Assembly: GCF_021732705.1 (NCBI RefSeq)
Contig: NZ_JAKFUM010000011.1
Location: 272,346-336,345, forward strand
DNA from: Nevskia sp.
GTDB taxonomy: Bacteria > Pseudomonadota > Gammaproteobacteria > Nevskiales > Nevskiaceae
DNA: 64,000 nucleotides
Reading direction: 5' to 3'
Part shown: positions 38,187 through 48,588 of the stretch, piece by piece
Position numbering within the stretch: position 1 is the first letter of the stretch
How the letters are laid out: every line of letters starts with the position of its first letter
Program-made: the position numbers and the translations under genes
The notes under the pieces: model-generated
Told to the model about the DNA's origin: nothing
Databases searched by the model: none
The model's input: only the letters and a program-made list of their open reading frames with translations

Positions 38187-40079
38187 TCAGCTGACGATAA
38201 TCCGACTCGCCTCGCCTGCCGGCTTGGCGCCGGACAGGATCAGCGCGTTCAGGCGGCGCACGAACGCCGCCGGGTCTTCCAGCTGCCCGCCTTCGGCCAG
38301 CACCGACTGGTCGTACAGGATCGCGGCCAGATCGCCGAACTCGGCGTCGTCGGTCGCGTTCTGCAGGCGCGTGACGAACGGATGGTCCGGGTTGATCTCG
38401 AGCACCGGCGGCAGCGCCGGCGCGGCCTGCCCGGCCTGCTTCAGGATCTTTTCGAGGCGGCGGCTCATGCCGTAGTCCGGCGCCACCAGACAGGCCGGCG
38501 ATTCGACCAGCCGCGACGACACCTTCGCCGATTCGATCTTCGCACCGAGCGCGGTGCCGATCCGTGCCAGCAGCGGCGCGAATTCGGTCTCGATCTTTTC
38601 CTTCTCGGGTGTGGCGATCGCCGAATCCAGATCAGCCCCGCCGGTGGCGCAGGATTCCAGCGCCTTGCCGTCGAACTCCGGCAGGTGCATGACCACCCAT
38701 TCGTCGATCCGGTCGGTCAGCAGCAGCACTTCCCAGCCCTTCTTGCGGAAGCCTTCGACATGCGGCACGGCACGCGCCGCAGCCGGCGTGTCCGCGGTGA
38801 CGTAGTAGATCTTGGACTGGCCTTCCGGCATCCGGGCAACATAATCGGTCAGCGACACGCGGCTGCCATCGGTGCTGGCCGTCGATTCGAAGCGGCACAG
38901 CTTGGCGATGCGCTCGCGATTGACGGTGTCTTCGACCAGACCTTCCTTCAGCACCGCGCCGAACACGTCGTAGAACTTGCCGTAGTCCTCCGGCTTGTTC
39001 TTGGCCATGTCGTCGAGCAGGTCGAGCACGCGCTTGGTCAGCGCGGCCTTCAGCTTCTCGACATTGCGATTGCCCTGCAGCAGCTCGCGCGAGACGTTCA
39101 GCGGCAGGTCGTCGGAATCGACCAGGCCGCGCACGAAGCGCAGGTAGGCCGGCAGCAGTTCGGCGCCGTGGTCCATGATGAACACGCGCTTGACGTACAG
39201 CTGCAGGCCGCGCGACTTGTCGCGGTCCCACAGATCGAACGGCGCGACGCTCGGGATGTACAGCAGCGAGATGTAGCTGAGGTTGCCTTCGACTCGCTGG
39301 TGGGCCCAGGTCAGCGGCTTGGCCGGGTCATGCGACAGGTGCGTGTAGAAGCCGGTGTAGTCGTCGTCGGTCAGCTCGGCCTTCGGGCGCGTCCACAGTG
39401 CGGCGGCCTTGTTCAGCGTTTCGCTGTCCTTGTCGCCGATCTTCAGCCGCACCGGCAGGCCGATGTGATCGGAATACTTCCGCACCAGATGGCGCAGGCG
39501 GTGCTCTTCAAGGAATTCCTTTTCGTCCTCGCGCAGGTGCAGCGTGACGTCGGTGCCGCGGCTGGCCTTGTCCGCCGGCTCCAGCGAGTAGCTGCCCTCG
39601 CCGGTCGATTCCCAGACGTGGGCCTCGGTCTCGCCGGCCTTGCGCGAGGTCACCGTCACGCGGTCGGCGACGATGAACGCCGAGTAGAAGCCGACGCCGA
39701 ACTGGCCGATCAGCTGCGCATCCTTCTTCGCGTCCGCCGACAGCTGCTCCATGAACGCCTTGGTGCCGGAGCGGGCAATCGTGCCGAGGTTGTCGACCAT
39801 GTCCTGGCGGCTCATGCCGATGCCGTTGTCGCGGATGGTCAGGGTGCCGGCGGCGCTGTCGACGACGAGATCCACCGCCAGATCGGCATCGCCATCGAGC
39901 AGCCCGGGGTTCTGGATGCTGAGGAAACGCAGCTTGTCGGCGGCGTCCGAAGCGTTCGAGACCAGTTCGCGCAGGAAGATTTCCTTGTTCGAGTACAGCG
40001 AGTGGATCATCAGCTTCAGCAGCTGACGGGTCTCGGTCTGGAACTCATGCTGTTGCGGCGTGGCGGTATCAGTCGTCAT
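38187..40079 (-). CDS. htpG: Molecular chaperone HtpG (Hsp90)
   Basis: A 630-residue bacterial Hsp90. The GHKL ATPase N-domain has [39 protein letters not shown] and [15 protein letters not shown]. The middle domain contains [15 protein letters not shown], and the C-terminal dimerisation domain ends with [18 protein letters not shown]. It refolds client proteins in the cytoplasm with DnaK. A sigma-32-like promoter lies upstream, so heat induction is likely. Confidence 0.97.
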   Translation of the reverse strand: MTTDTATPQQHEFQTETRQLLKLMIHSLYSNKEIFLRELVSNASDAADKLRFLSIQNPGLLDGDADLAVDLVVDSAAGTLTIRDNGIGMSRQDMVDNLGTIARSGTKAFMEQLSADAKKDAQLIGQFGVGFYSAFIVADRVTVTSRKAGETEAHVWESTGEGSYSLEPADKASRGTDVTLHLREDEKEFLEEHRLRHLVRKYSDHIGLPVRLKIGDKDSETLNKAAALWTRPKAELTDDDYTGFYTHLSHDPAKPLTWAHQRVEGNLSYISLLYIPSVAPFDLWDRDKSRGLQLYVKRVFIMDHGAELLPAYLRFVRGLVDSDDLPLNVSRELLQGNRNVEKLKAALTKRVLDLLDDMAKNKPEDYGKFYDVFGAVLKEGLVEDTVNRERIAKLCRFESTASTDGSRVSLTDYVARMPEGQSKIYYVTADTPAAARAVPHVEGFRKKGWEVLLLTDRIDEWVVMHLPEFDGKALESCATGGADLDSAIATPEKEKIETEFAPLLARIGTALGAKIESAKVSSRLVESPACLVAPDYGMSRRLEKILKQAGQAAPALPPVLEINPDHPFVTRLQNATDDAEFGDLAAILYDQSVLAEGGQLEDPAAFVRRLNALILSGAKPAGEASRIIVS

Positions 40080-40117
40080 CGTGGGGCGCTCCGGTTGCAG
40101 AAGATGCGGACGCCGTG

Positions 40118-40147
40118 TTGTTGGGCTCAGGCCGCGCGCTTTTCAAG
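40118..40147 (-). promoter_or_regulatory. Sigma-32-type heat-shock promoter of htpG
   Basis: On the minus strand CTTGAAA (40141-40147) is a perfect -35 for RpoH. After 14 bp comes GCCCAACAA (40118-40126), a reasonable match to the C-rich -10 CCCCATNT. It lies about 40 bases before the htpG start. Confidence 0.65.
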
Positions 40148-40220
40148 AGCCGCGCCGGGTCGCCGACCCGTCTGCGGCGGGCGGGCATGGCACGAATCAA
40201 GACCGGAGCGTGCTGCCGCG

Positions 40221-42050
40221 TCAGCCCAGCGCGGTGATCGACTGGTTGGTGCGGCGCAGCTTGTAGGTGACATCGCGCGCCAGATTCTCGAGCAGCGCGA
40301 TCTTCAGTTCCGGGTGCGTGGCGGACAGGCGATGGACGTCGTCGGCATCGAGCACCCGCAGCCGGACGTCGCTGTCGGCGCTGGCCGAGGCGCTGCGCGC
40401 GGTGGCGCCGAGCAGGATCAGCTCGCCGAAGTTGCTGCCCGGCCCCATCGATTCGATGCGATGGTGATCGCCGTTCATCAGCGGCAGCAGGATGCTGACG
40501 AAGCCGCTTTCGATCGCGAAGATCCGGCGGTCGTTCTGCTGCCCGGCGGTCAGGATCAGGTCGCCCTTGGCGAAGTGCTCGGTCCAGCTCATCGCCTCGA
40601 CCTGCGCCAGCAGCGCCGCCGACAGGCCGCGGAACAGCGGAGCCTCGGCGAACGACATCTCGGCGCCGACATCGCCGTCGGCCTCGATCAGCCGGCGTTC
40701 GCACCACTGCACCGCCAGATCGTTGTCCTCGAACGACAGGAAGCCGTGCGGCCCGTCCACCGCCCGCATGCCGCGACGCAGCGCCGCGCGCAGGCTTTCC
40801 CGCCCGTGCAGGCGCGAGTACACCACCGCGATGCCGCGCGCGGCGAGCTGCGCGTGCGTGTGCCCGAACAGGCGCGCGGCGCTGTCGGTGATCTGCGTGA
40901 CCTGGTGCAGGTCGAGGATGCAGCAGTCGCTGTCATCGGCCAGCGCCAGCATCCGGCGGGTGATGAACTCCGCGCCGTCGGCGGCGAGGGGGCCGTGCAG
41001 CGTGTAGTACTTGATGCGCGAGGCGCGAGGATCGATCCGGGCACGCAATGCCGCCGGGTAATGCCGTTTCGACGGCACCTCGGCTGCCGTGTAGACGCGG
41101 CTCAGCGCCATGCTCGGCTGGCTGCTGTGGCTGAACACGTTGAGCTGCAGGTCCTGCGACAGGCGCTTGCAGACCTCGATGCCGCGCACGCTGTTGCCCT
41201 TGGCATCGAGCAGCGGCGAATAGATGCCGATGCCGAAGCGGCCCGGAAGCACGGCGATGATGCCGCCGCCGACGCCGCTCTTGGCCGGCATGCCGACCTC
41301 GTACAGCCAGCTGCCCGCGTAGTCGTACATGCCGCAGGTCGCCATCACCGACAGCACCGGCGCGGTCAGTTCGGCCGGCAGCGCCCGCTGGCCAGTCACC
41401 GGATTGACGCCGCGGTTGGCCAGCGTCACCGCCATCATTGCCAGATCGCGGCAGTCGACGAGAATCGAGCACTGCCGGAAGTAGTTTTCGAGCGGCGCCA
41501 TCGGATCGTCGTGATCGATGATCCCGAAGTTCTTCAGCATCCACGCGATTGCGCGATTGCGATGACCGGTCTCGCTTTCCGAGCGGTAGATCGACTCTTC
41601 GATCTCGACCTCGCGACCGATGAACGCCGCCATCGCGGCACGGATCCGCTGCCACTGGCTGTCCGCGGTGTCGCCTCGCACCAGACTGGTGCTCGCGATT
41701 GCACCGGCATTGATCATCGGGTTCTTCGGCGCACCTGTTTTCGGATCGAGACTGATCGAGTTGAAGGCATCGCCGCTGGGCTCGACCCCGACCTTGCCGG
41801 AGACGAAAGCCTGCCCGCGATCCGCCAGTGCCGCGGCGTAGACGAACGGCTTGGAGATCGACTGGATCGTGAAGCGCTTGTCGGCGTCGCCGGCCGAGTA
41901 GGCGATGCCATCCAGGGTGACGATGCAGATGCCGAAATCCGAGCGCTCGGCCTTCGCCAGTTCCGGGATGTAGTCAGCCAGCGCGCCGGCATCGAGCGAC
42001 GACAGGTCGGCATGCAACCGGGAGAGATAGTCGGCAATCGGGGACGGCAT
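40221..42050 (-). CDS. glsA: Glutaminase A fused to STAS and cyclic-nucleotide-binding domains
   Basis: A 609-residue protein. Residues 1-305 are a serine-dependent beta-lactamase-like glutaminase hydrolysing glutamine to glutamate and ammonia: Ser64-x-x-Lys67 in FTIQSISKPFVYA, NPMINAGAIAS, and MPAKSGVGGGIIAVLPGRFG. Residues 340-460 form a STAS domain (CCILDLHQVTQITDSAARLF). Residues 475-600 form a CRP-like cNMP-binding domain with cassette FGELILLGATARSAS (Glu and Arg kept). The basic enzyme is about 310 residues; the tail suggests control by cAMP/cGMP. ATG 42050 gives the family N-terminus; an ATG 45 bases further upstream is also in frame. Confidence 0.92.
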   Translation of the reverse strand: MPSPIADYLSRLHADLSSLDAGALADYIPELAKAERSDFGICIVTLDGIAYSAGDADKRFTIQSISKPFVYAAALADRGQAFVSGKVGVEPSGDAFNSISLDPKTGAPKNPMINAGAIASTSLVRGDTADSQWQRIRAAMAAFIGREVEIEESIYRSESETGHRNRAIAWMLKNFGIIDHDDPMAPLENYFRQCSILVDCRDLAMMAVTLANRGVNPVTGQRALPAELTAPVLSVMATCGMYDYAGSWLYEVGMPAKSGVGGGIIAVLPGRFGIGIYSPLLDAKGNSVRGIEVCKRLSQDLQLNVFSHSSQPSMALSRVYTAAEVPSKRHYPAALRARIDPRASRIKYYTLHGPLAADGAEFITRRMLALADDSDCCILDLHQVTQITDSAARLFGHTHAQLAARGIAVVYSRLHGRESLRAALRRGMRAVDGPHGFLSFEDNDLAVQWCERRLIEADGDVGAEMSFAEAPLFRGLSAALLAQVEAMSWTEHFAKGDLILTAGQQNDRRIFAIESGFVSILLPLMNGDHHRIESMGPGSNFGELILLGATARSASASADSDVRLRVLDADDVHRLSATHPELKIALLENLARDVTYKLRRTNQSITALG

Positions 42051-42223
42051 TCGGCAAGGTCTCGGCTGCGAACAGGGGGATCGTTCGCCGTCCATGGCAG
42101 CCGCCCTGGGAGCAATAGCCATGCCGATCAAGCGTCTGCGACCGTCAGCGTGCAGTCGTTCTGCGATGCGGTTCTCGCGAGCCGTACGCCTTGAGCGGCT
42201 GCGCCGCGATCCGGCGACCACGA

Positions 42224-42256
42224 AAAAAAAGCCGGCATCGTTTCCGATGCCGGCTC
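42224..42256 (-). terminator. Terminator of the rpsP-rimM-trmD-rplS operon
   Basis: An 11-bp stem AGCCGGCATCG (42231-42241) and its complement (42246-42256) with a TTTC loop. Leftward it is followed by a T8 run. It lies 40 bases after the rplS stop. Confidence 0.93.
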
Positions 42257-42296
42257 GTGCCGGGCGATGGCGCGCAGGGCGCGCCGATCGACTGCC

Positions 42297-42647
42297 TCAG
42301 CCCAGCTTTTCCTTGATGCGCGCCGCCTTGCCCTGACGGCCGCGGAGGTAGTAAAGCTTGGCGCGGGCGACTTCGCCGCGGCGCTTGATCACGATTTCCG
42401 CGACCTGCGGGCTGTACGTCTGGAACACGCGCTCCACACCTTCGCCGTGGCTGATCTTGCGCACGGTGAACGCGGAGTTGACGCCGCGCGAACGCTTGGC
42501 GATGACCACGCCTTCATAGGCCTGCAGACGCTCGCGGTCGCCTTCCTTGACCTTGACCTTCACTTCGACGGTATCGCCGGGACGGAAATCCGGGACGACC
42601 TTGCCGGCCATCGTTTCCGCATCCAGCTGCTGAATGATCTTGCTCAT
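42297..42647 (-). CDS. rplS: 50S ribosomal protein L19
   Basis: A 116-residue ribosomal protein at the 30S-50S interface. The typical pattern is [20 protein letters not shown], then [20 protein letters not shown] and [11 protein letters not shown]. Last gene of the rpsP operon, 39 bases after trmD, before the strong terminator. Confidence 0.97.
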   Translation of the reverse strand: MSKIIQQLDAETMAGKVVPDFRPGDTVEVKVKVKEGDRERLQAYEGVVIAKRSRGVNSAFTVRKISHGEGVERVFQTYSPQVAEIVIKRRGEVARAKLYYLRGRQGKAARIKEKLG

Positions 42648-42686
42648 GTCACTACACCTCGTTCAAAGACGACGTCATTTCGACGC

Positions 42687-43436
42687 CTAGTTTTTCTCGC
42701 CGGAGCGCTCGTGGAGGAATTCCTTGAGCAACTCGGCATGGGGACGACTCAATTCCAGCTCTTCCAGCAGATCAGGCCGCTTCAGGAACGTGGCCCCTAA
42801 CGCCTGTTTCAAACGCCATCGCGCGATTTTCGCATGATCCCCGGACAGCAGCACGTCCGGCACCGCTTCACCGCGCCACGACGGCGGCCGCGTGTAGTGC
42901 GGATGGTCGAGCAGGCCGGCGCTGAACGAATCCGCTTCCGCAGACCCTTCATGCCCCAGCACGCCCGGCAACCAGCGCGACACCGCGTCCACCAGTGCCA
43001 TCGCGGCGAGCTCCCCGCCCGACAGCACGAAATCTCCCAGCGACACTTCGAAATCGATCAGCGGCGTGACCCGCTCGTCGAGACCTTCGTAGCGTCCGCA
43101 AACCAGTACCAGCGCCGGTTCCACGGCCAACTGCTTCACCAGCGCCTGCGTCATCGGCAAGCCCTGCGGGCTCAGCGCGACGACCTTGGCGTTGCCGATC
43201 GCCGTTTTCGCGGCGGCGATCGCATCGGCCAGAGGCCCCGGTTCCATCACCATCCCCGGACCGCCGCCGTAAGGACGGTCATCGACCCGGCGATCCGCTC
43301 CGTCGCTGTAGTTGCGGATATCGCGCGCCGAGAGGCTCAGCGCGCCGACCTCCACCGCCTTGCGCGGAATGCCGACCTTGACCACCTGCTCCACGAACTC
43401 CGGGAACAGGGTCAGGACTTCTATCTTCACGACCAC
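42687..43436 (-). CDS. trmD: tRNA (guanine-N1)-methyltransferase
   Basis: A 249-residue SPOUT methyltransferase making m1G37 in tRNAs with a G36-G37, which prevents frameshifting. The knot region has RPYGGGPGMVMEPGPL and LVCGRYEGLDERV, followed by SLGDFVLSGGELAAMALVDA. It is third in the operon, 12 bases after rimM. Confidence 0.97.
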   Translation of the reverse strand: MVVKIEVLTLFPEFVEQVVKVGIPRKAVEVGALSLSARDIRNYSDGADRRVDDRPYGGGPGMVMEPGPLADAIAAAKTAIGNAKVVALSPQGLPMTQALVKQLAVEPALVLVCGRYEGLDERVTPLIDFEVSLGDFVLSGGELAAMALVDAVSRWLPGVLGHEGSAEADSFSAGLLDHPHYTRPPSWRGEAVPDVLLSGDHAKIARWRLKQALGATFLKRPDLLEELELSRPHAELLKEFLHERSGEKN

Positions 43437-43448
43437 CCGGCCATCGGA

Positions 43449-43985
43449 TCAGTAATCCGGCGACCAGTCAGCAACGATCCGTTTCGCGTCGATGTCGACC
43501 GAGACGATGATCGGCCCCTGCACGAACGGAATCAGGCGCTCCTTCGCAGCTTCGCCTTCACCGTCGGTCAGCACCAGCACGTCCTGCACGCCGTTTTCCA
43601 TCATCGCGGTGACCGTGCCGAGCGCCTCGTCCTCTTTCGAGGTGACGACGCAACCCAGCAGGTCGGCCCAGTAGTAGCTGCCGGCCGGAGCCGGCGGCAG
43701 TTCCGACCGATCGACCGCGATGTCCCGCCCGACCAGACGAGCCGCGATGTCGCGATCAGCGATCGGCTGGCCATCGCGACCGGTGACCTGGGCGATGATG
43801 CCGTTGACCTGCGCCTTGGCATCGACCAGCGTGGCGAGGTAGCCGTCTTCGGCACCGAGCCACCACTGCGGATACTTCAGGAGGTTGTCGGCCGGGCGGG
43901 TGTTCGAAACGATCTTGACCCAGCCCTTGATGCCGAAAACGCCGGCGACGCGACCGAGCGTCACCCGGCGTTGGGCTGCCGTCAC
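43449..43985 (-). CDS. rimM: Ribosome maturation factor RimM
   Basis: A 178-residue 16S rRNA-processing protein with an N-terminal RimM beta-barrel (RVTLGRVAGVFGIKGWVKIV) and C-terminal PRC barrel (YYWADLLGCVVTS ... GVQDVLVLTDG ... LIPFVQGPIIVSVDID). It binds S19 and helps 30S head assembly. It starts one base after the rpsP stop. Confidence 0.95.
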   Translation of the reverse strand: MTAAQRRVTLGRVAGVFGIKGWVKIVSNTRPADNLLKYPQWWLGAEDGYLATLVDAKAQVNGIIAQVTGRDGQPIADRDIAARLVGRDIAVDRSELPPAPAGSYYWADLLGCVVTSKEDEALGTVTAMMENGVQDVLVLTDGEGEAAKERLIPFVQGPIIVSVDIDAKRIVADWSPDY

Positions 43986-43986
43986 T

Positions 43987-44241
43987 TCAGACGGCGGCCG
44001 GCGCCGTCACGCCCTTGACCAGGAACGCCACGCGCTCCGAGATCTGGGCGCCGTTCTGCTGCCAGTAGGCGATGCGGGCGGCGTCGACCACCAGCTTCTG
44101 CTCCTGACCGCGGGCATTCGGGTTGTAGTAGCCCAGGCGCTCGACGAACTTGCCGTCGCGCGACGAACGGCTGTCGGTCGCCACGACGTGATAGAACGGA
44201 CGCTTCTTGGCGCCACCGCGGGCCAGACGAATCTTCATCAT
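43987..44241 (-). CDS. rpsP: 30S ribosomal protein S16
   Basis: An 84-residue ribosomal protein: [18 protein letters not shown], then [16 protein letters not shown]. Two ATGs are adjacent (44241 and 44238). The first aligns best with the family N-terminus. First gene of the operon. Confidence 0.96.
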   Translation of the reverse strand: MMKIRLARGGAKKRPFYHVVATDSRSSRDGKFVERLGYYNPNARGQEQKLVVDAARIAYWQQNGAQISERVAFLVKGVTAPAAV

Positions 44242-44586
44242 GATCTTTTGAACTCTCGGGAAATACTGACGCTGGGAACGCGAAAGCGCGGAATGATAAT
44301 GCGCAGTGCCCCGGATTGCCACCCCGCGTTCGCCCGATGGTCGCACCCGCCCCGTCCTGTTCCGGCGATTGCCGGCATCCGGCTGCCGCTTCGAGACCGA
44401 TCTCCTCCTTTCGAGCGACTTCTGGCTTGATTCCTGCCGGGTACACTCCCTATTGATGGAATCGGCCAGCCGCAGCACGCCTGACGGGCGTCGAAGCGAT
44501 TCGTCCCCGGTCACGCGGCCGTCACCTTCGTGCGCCGCCCGCCGCCTATCATTTTGCATCGACACCTTTCCTCGAGAGTTCCAGCC
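44242..44586. promoter_or_regulatory. Divergent region between rpsP operon and molybdenum hydroxylase cluster
   Basis: 345 bases without a supported gene. For rpsP (leftward) a TATCAT-like -10 lies at about 44290-44300 with only a weak -35. For the hydroxylase genes TTGATT (44427-44432), 18 bp, TATTGA (44451-44456) is one candidate and TATCAT at about 44549 another. I saw no riboswitch-like or Moco-type structure by eye. Confidence 0.35.
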
Positions 44587-45045
44587 ATGACCGATCTGAC
44601 GATCAACGGCGTCAAGCAGCACCACGACGGCGACCCCAACATGCCGCTGCTGTGGTTCATCCGCGACGAAGTCGGCATGACCGGCACCAAGTTCGGCTGC
44701 GGCGTGGCCCAGTGCGGTGCCTGCACCGTGCATCTCGACGGCCAGCCGATCCGCTCCTGCGTGACACCGGTGTCGGTCGCCGCCGGCAAATCGATCACCA
44801 CGATCGAGGGCGCGGCGTCCGACAAGGTCGGCGCGGCCGTGCAGGCGTCGTGGCGCAAGCTCGACGTGGTGCAGTGCGGCTACTGCCAGTCCGGGCAGAT
44901 CATGTCGGCCGTGGCGCTGCTGAAGAAGAACAAGAAGCCGAGCGATGCCGACATCGACACCGCGATGAACGGCAACGTCTGCCGCTGTGCGACCTACGCC
45001 CGCATCCGCGCGGCGATCCACGACGCCGCCGCGTCGCTGGCCTGA
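44587..45045 (+). CDS. 2Fe-2S subunit of molybdenum hydroxylase (IorA-like)
   Basis: A 152-residue electron-transfer subunit of the xanthine oxidase family. The first 2Fe-2S cluster sits in [19 protein letters not shown] with a further Cys in IRSCVTPV. The second cluster is [10 protein letters not shown] ... [12 protein letters not shown]. It is similar to the small subunit of isoquinoline 1-oxidoreductase. It pairs with the next gene, 20 bases downstream. It has no signal peptide, so export would need the partner's Tat signal. Confidence 0.9.
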   Translation: MTDLTINGVKQHHDGDPNMPLLWFIRDEVGMTGTKFGCGVAQCGACTVHLDGQPIRSCVTPVSVAAGKSITTIEGAASDKVGAAVQASWRKLDVVQCGYCQSGQIMSAVALLKKNKKPSDADIDTAMNGNVCRCATYARIRAAIHDAAASLA

Positions 45046-45065
45046 ACCGCATCCGGAGAACTGAC

Positions 45066-47360
45066 ATGGGCATCCTCAATCGCATCGCCGGCAACGGTCC
45101 GGCTCCGTCGGCGCCGTCCGAGCCGCTGGTCAACCTGAGCCGGCGCGGCTTCCTGCAGGGTAGCGGCGGTCTCGTCGTCGGCGTGTTCCTCGGCGGCGTC
45201 GCCGGCTGCTCGTCGAAGGACGCGGCGCCGGCCCCTGCGCCGACACCCGCCCCGGCTGCGGCGCCGCCGCCCATCGAACCGACGGCGTTCATCCGCATCG
45301 GCACCGACAATCAGGTGACGGTGATCTCGAAGCACCTCGAAATGGGCCAGGGCACCTTCACCGGCCTCGCCACCCTGGCGGCCGAAGAGCTGGACGCCGA
45401 CTGGTCGCAGGTCACGGTCGAGGCCGCGCCGGCCGACAATTCGAAGTACGCGAACACGCTGATGGGCGTGCAGGTCACCGGCGGCTCGACCGCGATGGCG
45501 AACTCGCATGACCAGATGCGCCGCGCCGGCGCCGCGATCCGCTCGATGCTGGTCGGCGCCGCGGCGGCCGAATGGCAGGTGCCGGCCGGCGAGATCACCG
45601 TGTCGAAGGGCGTGGTCAGCCATGCCGCATCGGGCAAGACCGCCACCTTCGGCCAACTGGCCGAGGCCGCGGCGAAGCAGCCGGTACCGTCGCCGACGGC
45701 GGTCAAGCTCAAGGATCCGAAGGATTTCGTGCTGATCGGCACGCTCGGCACGCCGCGCAAGGATTCGAAGGCCAAGACCGACGGCACCGCGATGTTCACG
45801 CAGGACGTGAAGCTCGATGGCCAGCTGGTCGCCGTCGTCGCGCATGCGCCGAGCTTCGGCGCCACCTTGAAGAAGGTCGACGACAGCAAGGCCAAGGCCA
45901 TCGCCGGCGTGACCGCTGTTATCCCGTTCGAGTCGTACAACGGCATCTTCCGCGCCGGTGTCGCGGTGCTGGCGAAGAACACCTGGGTCGCCAAGCAGGG
46001 CCGGGACGCGCTGGTGCTGGAGTGGGACGAGAGCAAGGCCTTCCAGCTCAGCTCCGCCGATATCCTCAAGGAATTCAAGGAACTGGCAGCCAAGCCGGGC
46101 GCGGTCGCGATCAAGCGCGGCGATGTCGCCGCCGCGCTCAAGGAACCGGCGAAGCAGGTTGTCGCCGAGTACGAGTTCCCGTACCTCGCCCACGCACCGA
46201 TGGAGCCGCTGAACTGCATCGTCACGATCAGCGACAGCGGCTGCGACATCGTCAACGGCGAGCAGATGCACACGCCGGATCAGGGTTCGGTGGCGGCGCT
46301 GCTCGGCATCAAGCCGGAGCAGGTCCGGATCAAGCAGATGTACGCCGGCGGCAGCTTCGGCCGCCGCGCCAGTTCGAAGTCCGACTACGTGCTGGAAGCC
46401 GCGCAGATCGCCAAGGCCGCGGCAACGCAGGGCGTGAAGGCGCCGATCAAGATGGTCTGGACCCGCGAAGACGACATGCGCGGCGGCTATTACCGCCCGG
46501 CCATGTTCCACAGCGTGCGCGCCGGTCTCGATGCCGGCGGCAAGTTGACCGGCTGGCAGCAGCGCACGGTCGGTCAGTCGATCGCCAAGGGCACGCCGTT
46601 CGAGGCGTTCATGGTCAAGGACGGCGTCGATGGCACCTCGGTCGAAGGCTCGGCCGATACCCGCTACGACATCCCGAACCTGCAGGTCGAACTGCATACC
46701 ATCGAGTATTCGATGCCGGTGCTGTGGTGGCGCTCGGTCGGCCACACGCACACCGCGTACGTGATGGAAACGATGATCGACGAACTGGCGCAGACCGCCG
46801 GCCAGGATCCGGTCGCGTTCCGGCGCGGCCTGCTCGAGAAGCATCCGCGCCACCTCGGCGTGCTGAATCTGGTCGCCGAGAAGTCCGGCTGGGGCACGCC
46901 GCTGCCGGCCGTCGCCGGCAAAAAGCGCGGCCGCGGCATCGCCGTGCACGAGTCGTTCAATACCTACGTCGCGGAAGTCGCCGAAGTGTCGATCGATGCC
47001 GACGGCACGCTGACCGTCGACCGCGTGGTCTGCGCCGTCGACTGCGGGCTGGCGATCAATCCGGACGTGATCAAGGCGCAGATGGAGGGCGGCATCGGCT
47101 TCGGCCTCGCCGCGATCCTGCATTCCGAGATCACCTTCGAAAAGGGCCGCCCGGTGCAGGGCAATTTCGACAGCTACCCGCCGTTGCGGCTGACCGAGAT
47201 GCCGAAGATCGACGTGCATCTTGTGGCGTCGGCCGAGCCGCCGACCGGCGTCGGCGAGCCGGGTACGCCGCCGATCGGTCCGGCCGTCGCGAACGCCGTG
47301 GCCGCGGCCACCGGCAAGCGCATCCGCAAGCTGCCGTTCGGCGATCAGCTGAGCGCCTGA
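45066..47360 (+). CDS. Molybdopterin-binding subunit of aldehyde/isoquinoline oxidoreductase (IorB-like), Tat lipoprotein
   Basis: A 764-residue catalytic subunit. Residues 27-49 hold a twin-arginine motif [11 protein letters not shown] followed by a lipobox VAGC, so it is probably exported folded and lipid-anchored. An Ala/Pro linker follows. The Mo-cofactor domains contain [32 protein letters not shown] and [14 protein letters not shown]. The C-terminal [18 protein letters not shown] carries the catalytic Glu. It hydroxylates N-heterocycles or aldehydes in the IorAB family; the substrate here is unknown. It needs Mo-cytosine-dinucleotide, matching the XdhC and MocA-like genes downstream. 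Confidence 0.88.
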   Translation: MGILNRIAGNGPAPSAPSEPLVNLSRRGFLQGSGGLVVGVFLGGVAGCSSKDAAPAPAPTPAPAAAPPPIEPTAFIRIGTDNQVTVISKHLEMGQGTFTGLATLAAEELDADWSQVTVEAAPADNSKYANTLMGVQVTGGSTAMANSHDQMRRAGAAIRSMLVGAAAAEWQVPAGEITVSKGVVSHAASGKTATFGQLAEAAAKQPVPSPTAVKLKDPKDFVLIGTLGTPRKDSKAKTDGTAMFTQDVKLDGQLVAVVAHAPSFGATLKKVDDSKAKAIAGVTAVIPFESYNGIFRAGVAVLAKNTWVAKQGRDALVLEWDESKAFQLSSADILKEFKELAAKPGAVAIKRGDVAAALKEPAKQVVAEYEFPYLAHAPMEPLNCIVTISDSGCDIVNGEQMHTPDQGSVAALLGIKPEQVRIKQMYAGGSFGRRASSKSDYVLEAAQIAKAAATQGVKAPIKMVWTREDDMRGGYYRPAMFHSVRAGLDAGGKLTGWQQRTVGQSIAKGTPFEAFMVKDGVDGTSVEGSADTRYDIPNLQVELHTIEYSMPVLWWRSVGHTHTAYVMETMIDELAQTAGQDPVAFRRGLLEKHPRHLGVLNLVAEKSGWGTPLPAVAGKKRGRGIAVHESFNTYVAEVAEVSIDADGTLTVDRVVCAVDCGLAINPDVIKAQMEGGIGFGLAAILHSEITFEKGRPVQGNFDSYPPLRLTEMPKIDVHLVASAEPPTGVGEPGTPPIGPAVANAVAAATGKRIRKLPFGDQLSA

Positions 47361-47372
47361 CGCGCACGCCCT

Positions 47373-47414
47373 CGAAAGCCCGGAGTCGGCCTCATCGCCG
47401 GCTCCGGGCTTTCG
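47373..47414 (+). terminator. Long hairpin between the hydroxylase and xdhC-like genes
   Basis: CGAAAGCCCGGAG (47373-47385) pairs perfectly with CTCCGGGCTTTCG (47402-47414), with more pairing possible inside. It lacks a clean T run, so it may be a weak terminator or an mRNA-stability element that lowers expression of the maturation genes. Confidence 0.55.
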
Positions 47415-47481
47415 GCGTTGCAGGCTTCATCGAATTCCGCCGCATGATCCTGATTTCCAAGCAAAATCCCACCCGCGATCC

Positions 47482-48588
47482 GTGAACACCCCGCAAGAGT
47501 TCGGAACCCTGCTCGCGGGCCTGCGCGCGCTGGCCGCCAGCGGTTTCGCCAACGGCGGCGGCGCACTGGCGACCCTGACCCAGACCCGCGGCTCGACCTT
47601 CCGCCGCGCCGGCGCCCGGATGCTGGTCTGCGGCGACGGCACCGTGGTGCGCGGTCTGTCCGGTGGCTGCCCGGAGGCCGACATCATCAGCCGCGCGAAG
47701 GACGTGATCGCGGCCGGCGACGCGCGGATCGTCCGCTACGACCGCGAATCCGGCCTCGACGCGCTGCTCGAACTCGGCTGCGGCGGCGAGCTGGAAGTGC
47801 TGATCGAACCGCTGGTGCAGCCGCGCGACATCGCGTTCATCGAAGCGGCGTCGAGCACGCTCGCCGCCCGTCGCAGCGGCGTGCTGGCCACCGTCTTCCG
47901 TCGCGACGGCGCCGTGATGCTGCCGAAACCGCGCCGGATGCTGATCGACGAAGGCCGCATCCTGGTCAACGACTTCGGCGCCGGTCTGATCAGCGGCGTC
48001 CTCGCCGATCTCGCGCTGGAGCGCACGCCGTCGTCGCCGACCATCGAGCCGTTCCAGCATGGCGGCAATCAGTACGACGTGCTGCTCGAAGCGCTGATTC
48101 CGCCGTACGCGCTGACCATCGTCGGCAGCAATTCAGCTGCTCTTGCGCTGGCGCGCTACGCCACGATCCTCGGCTGGGACCTCACTCTGGTCGATGACCG
48201 CGACGATCGCGCGATGCCCGGTGAAGTGCCGCTCGCCGCTCGCCGCATCGCCGCCCGCCCGGAACAGATCCGCGACCGGCTCGAATTCGACAGCCGCAGC
48301 TTCGCCGTCGTGATGACCCACAACATCGGCCGCGACATCGATTACCTGCGGGCGCTCGCCGACGCCCCGCTGGCGTACCTCGGCGCACTCGGTTCGCGCA
48401 AGCGCGTGGCGCAATTGTTCGCCGGATCGGGACTCGACGCCGAGCGGCTGCACGCCCCCGCCGGCCTCGATCTCGGCACCGAAACGCCCGAGGAAATCGC
48501 ACTGGCGATCGCCGCCGAGATTCTCGCCGTCACCAGCGGCCGCGCCTCGCAGCCGCTGAGCCGCACCGACGGGCCGATCCACCGGTGA
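47482..48588 (+). CDS. XdhC/CoxI-family molybdenum hydroxylase maturation factor
   Basis: A 368-residue protein with GTG start. The N-terminal XdhC domain reads ATLTQTRGSTFRRAGARMLV and GGCPEADIISRAKDV, followed by CGGELEVLIEPL. The C-terminal Rossmann part has LTIVGSNSAALALARYA and VVMTHNIGRDIDYLRAL and ends with LGSRKRVAQLF. The family binds molybdenum cofactor, protects it and inserts it (sulfurated) into hydroxylases. It follows the IorAB-like pair and overlaps the MocA-like gene by GTGA, so they act together. Confidence 0.88.
   Translation: MNTPQEFGTLLAGLRALAASGFANGGGALATLTQTRGSTFRRAGARMLVCGDGTVVRGLSGGCPEADIISRAKDVIAAGDARIVRYDRESGLDALLELGCGGELEVLIEPLVQPRDIAFIEAASSTLAARRSGVLATVFRRDGAVMLPKPRRMLIDEGRILVNDFGAGLISGVLADLALERTPSSPTIEPFQHGGNQYDVLLEALIPPYALTIVGSNSAALALARYATILGWDLTLVDDRDDRAMPGEVPLAARRIAARPEQIRDRLEFDSRSFAVVMTHNIGRDIDYLRALADAPLAYLGALGSRKRVAQLFAGSGLDAERLHAPAGLDLGTETPEEIALAIAAEILAVTSGRASQPLSRTDGPIHR

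Noticed and set aside
38382..42194. Very long plus-strand frame (1270 codons) over htpG and glsA
   Set aside because: Spans two oppositely oriented real genes; low-complexity Arg/Gln/His composition.
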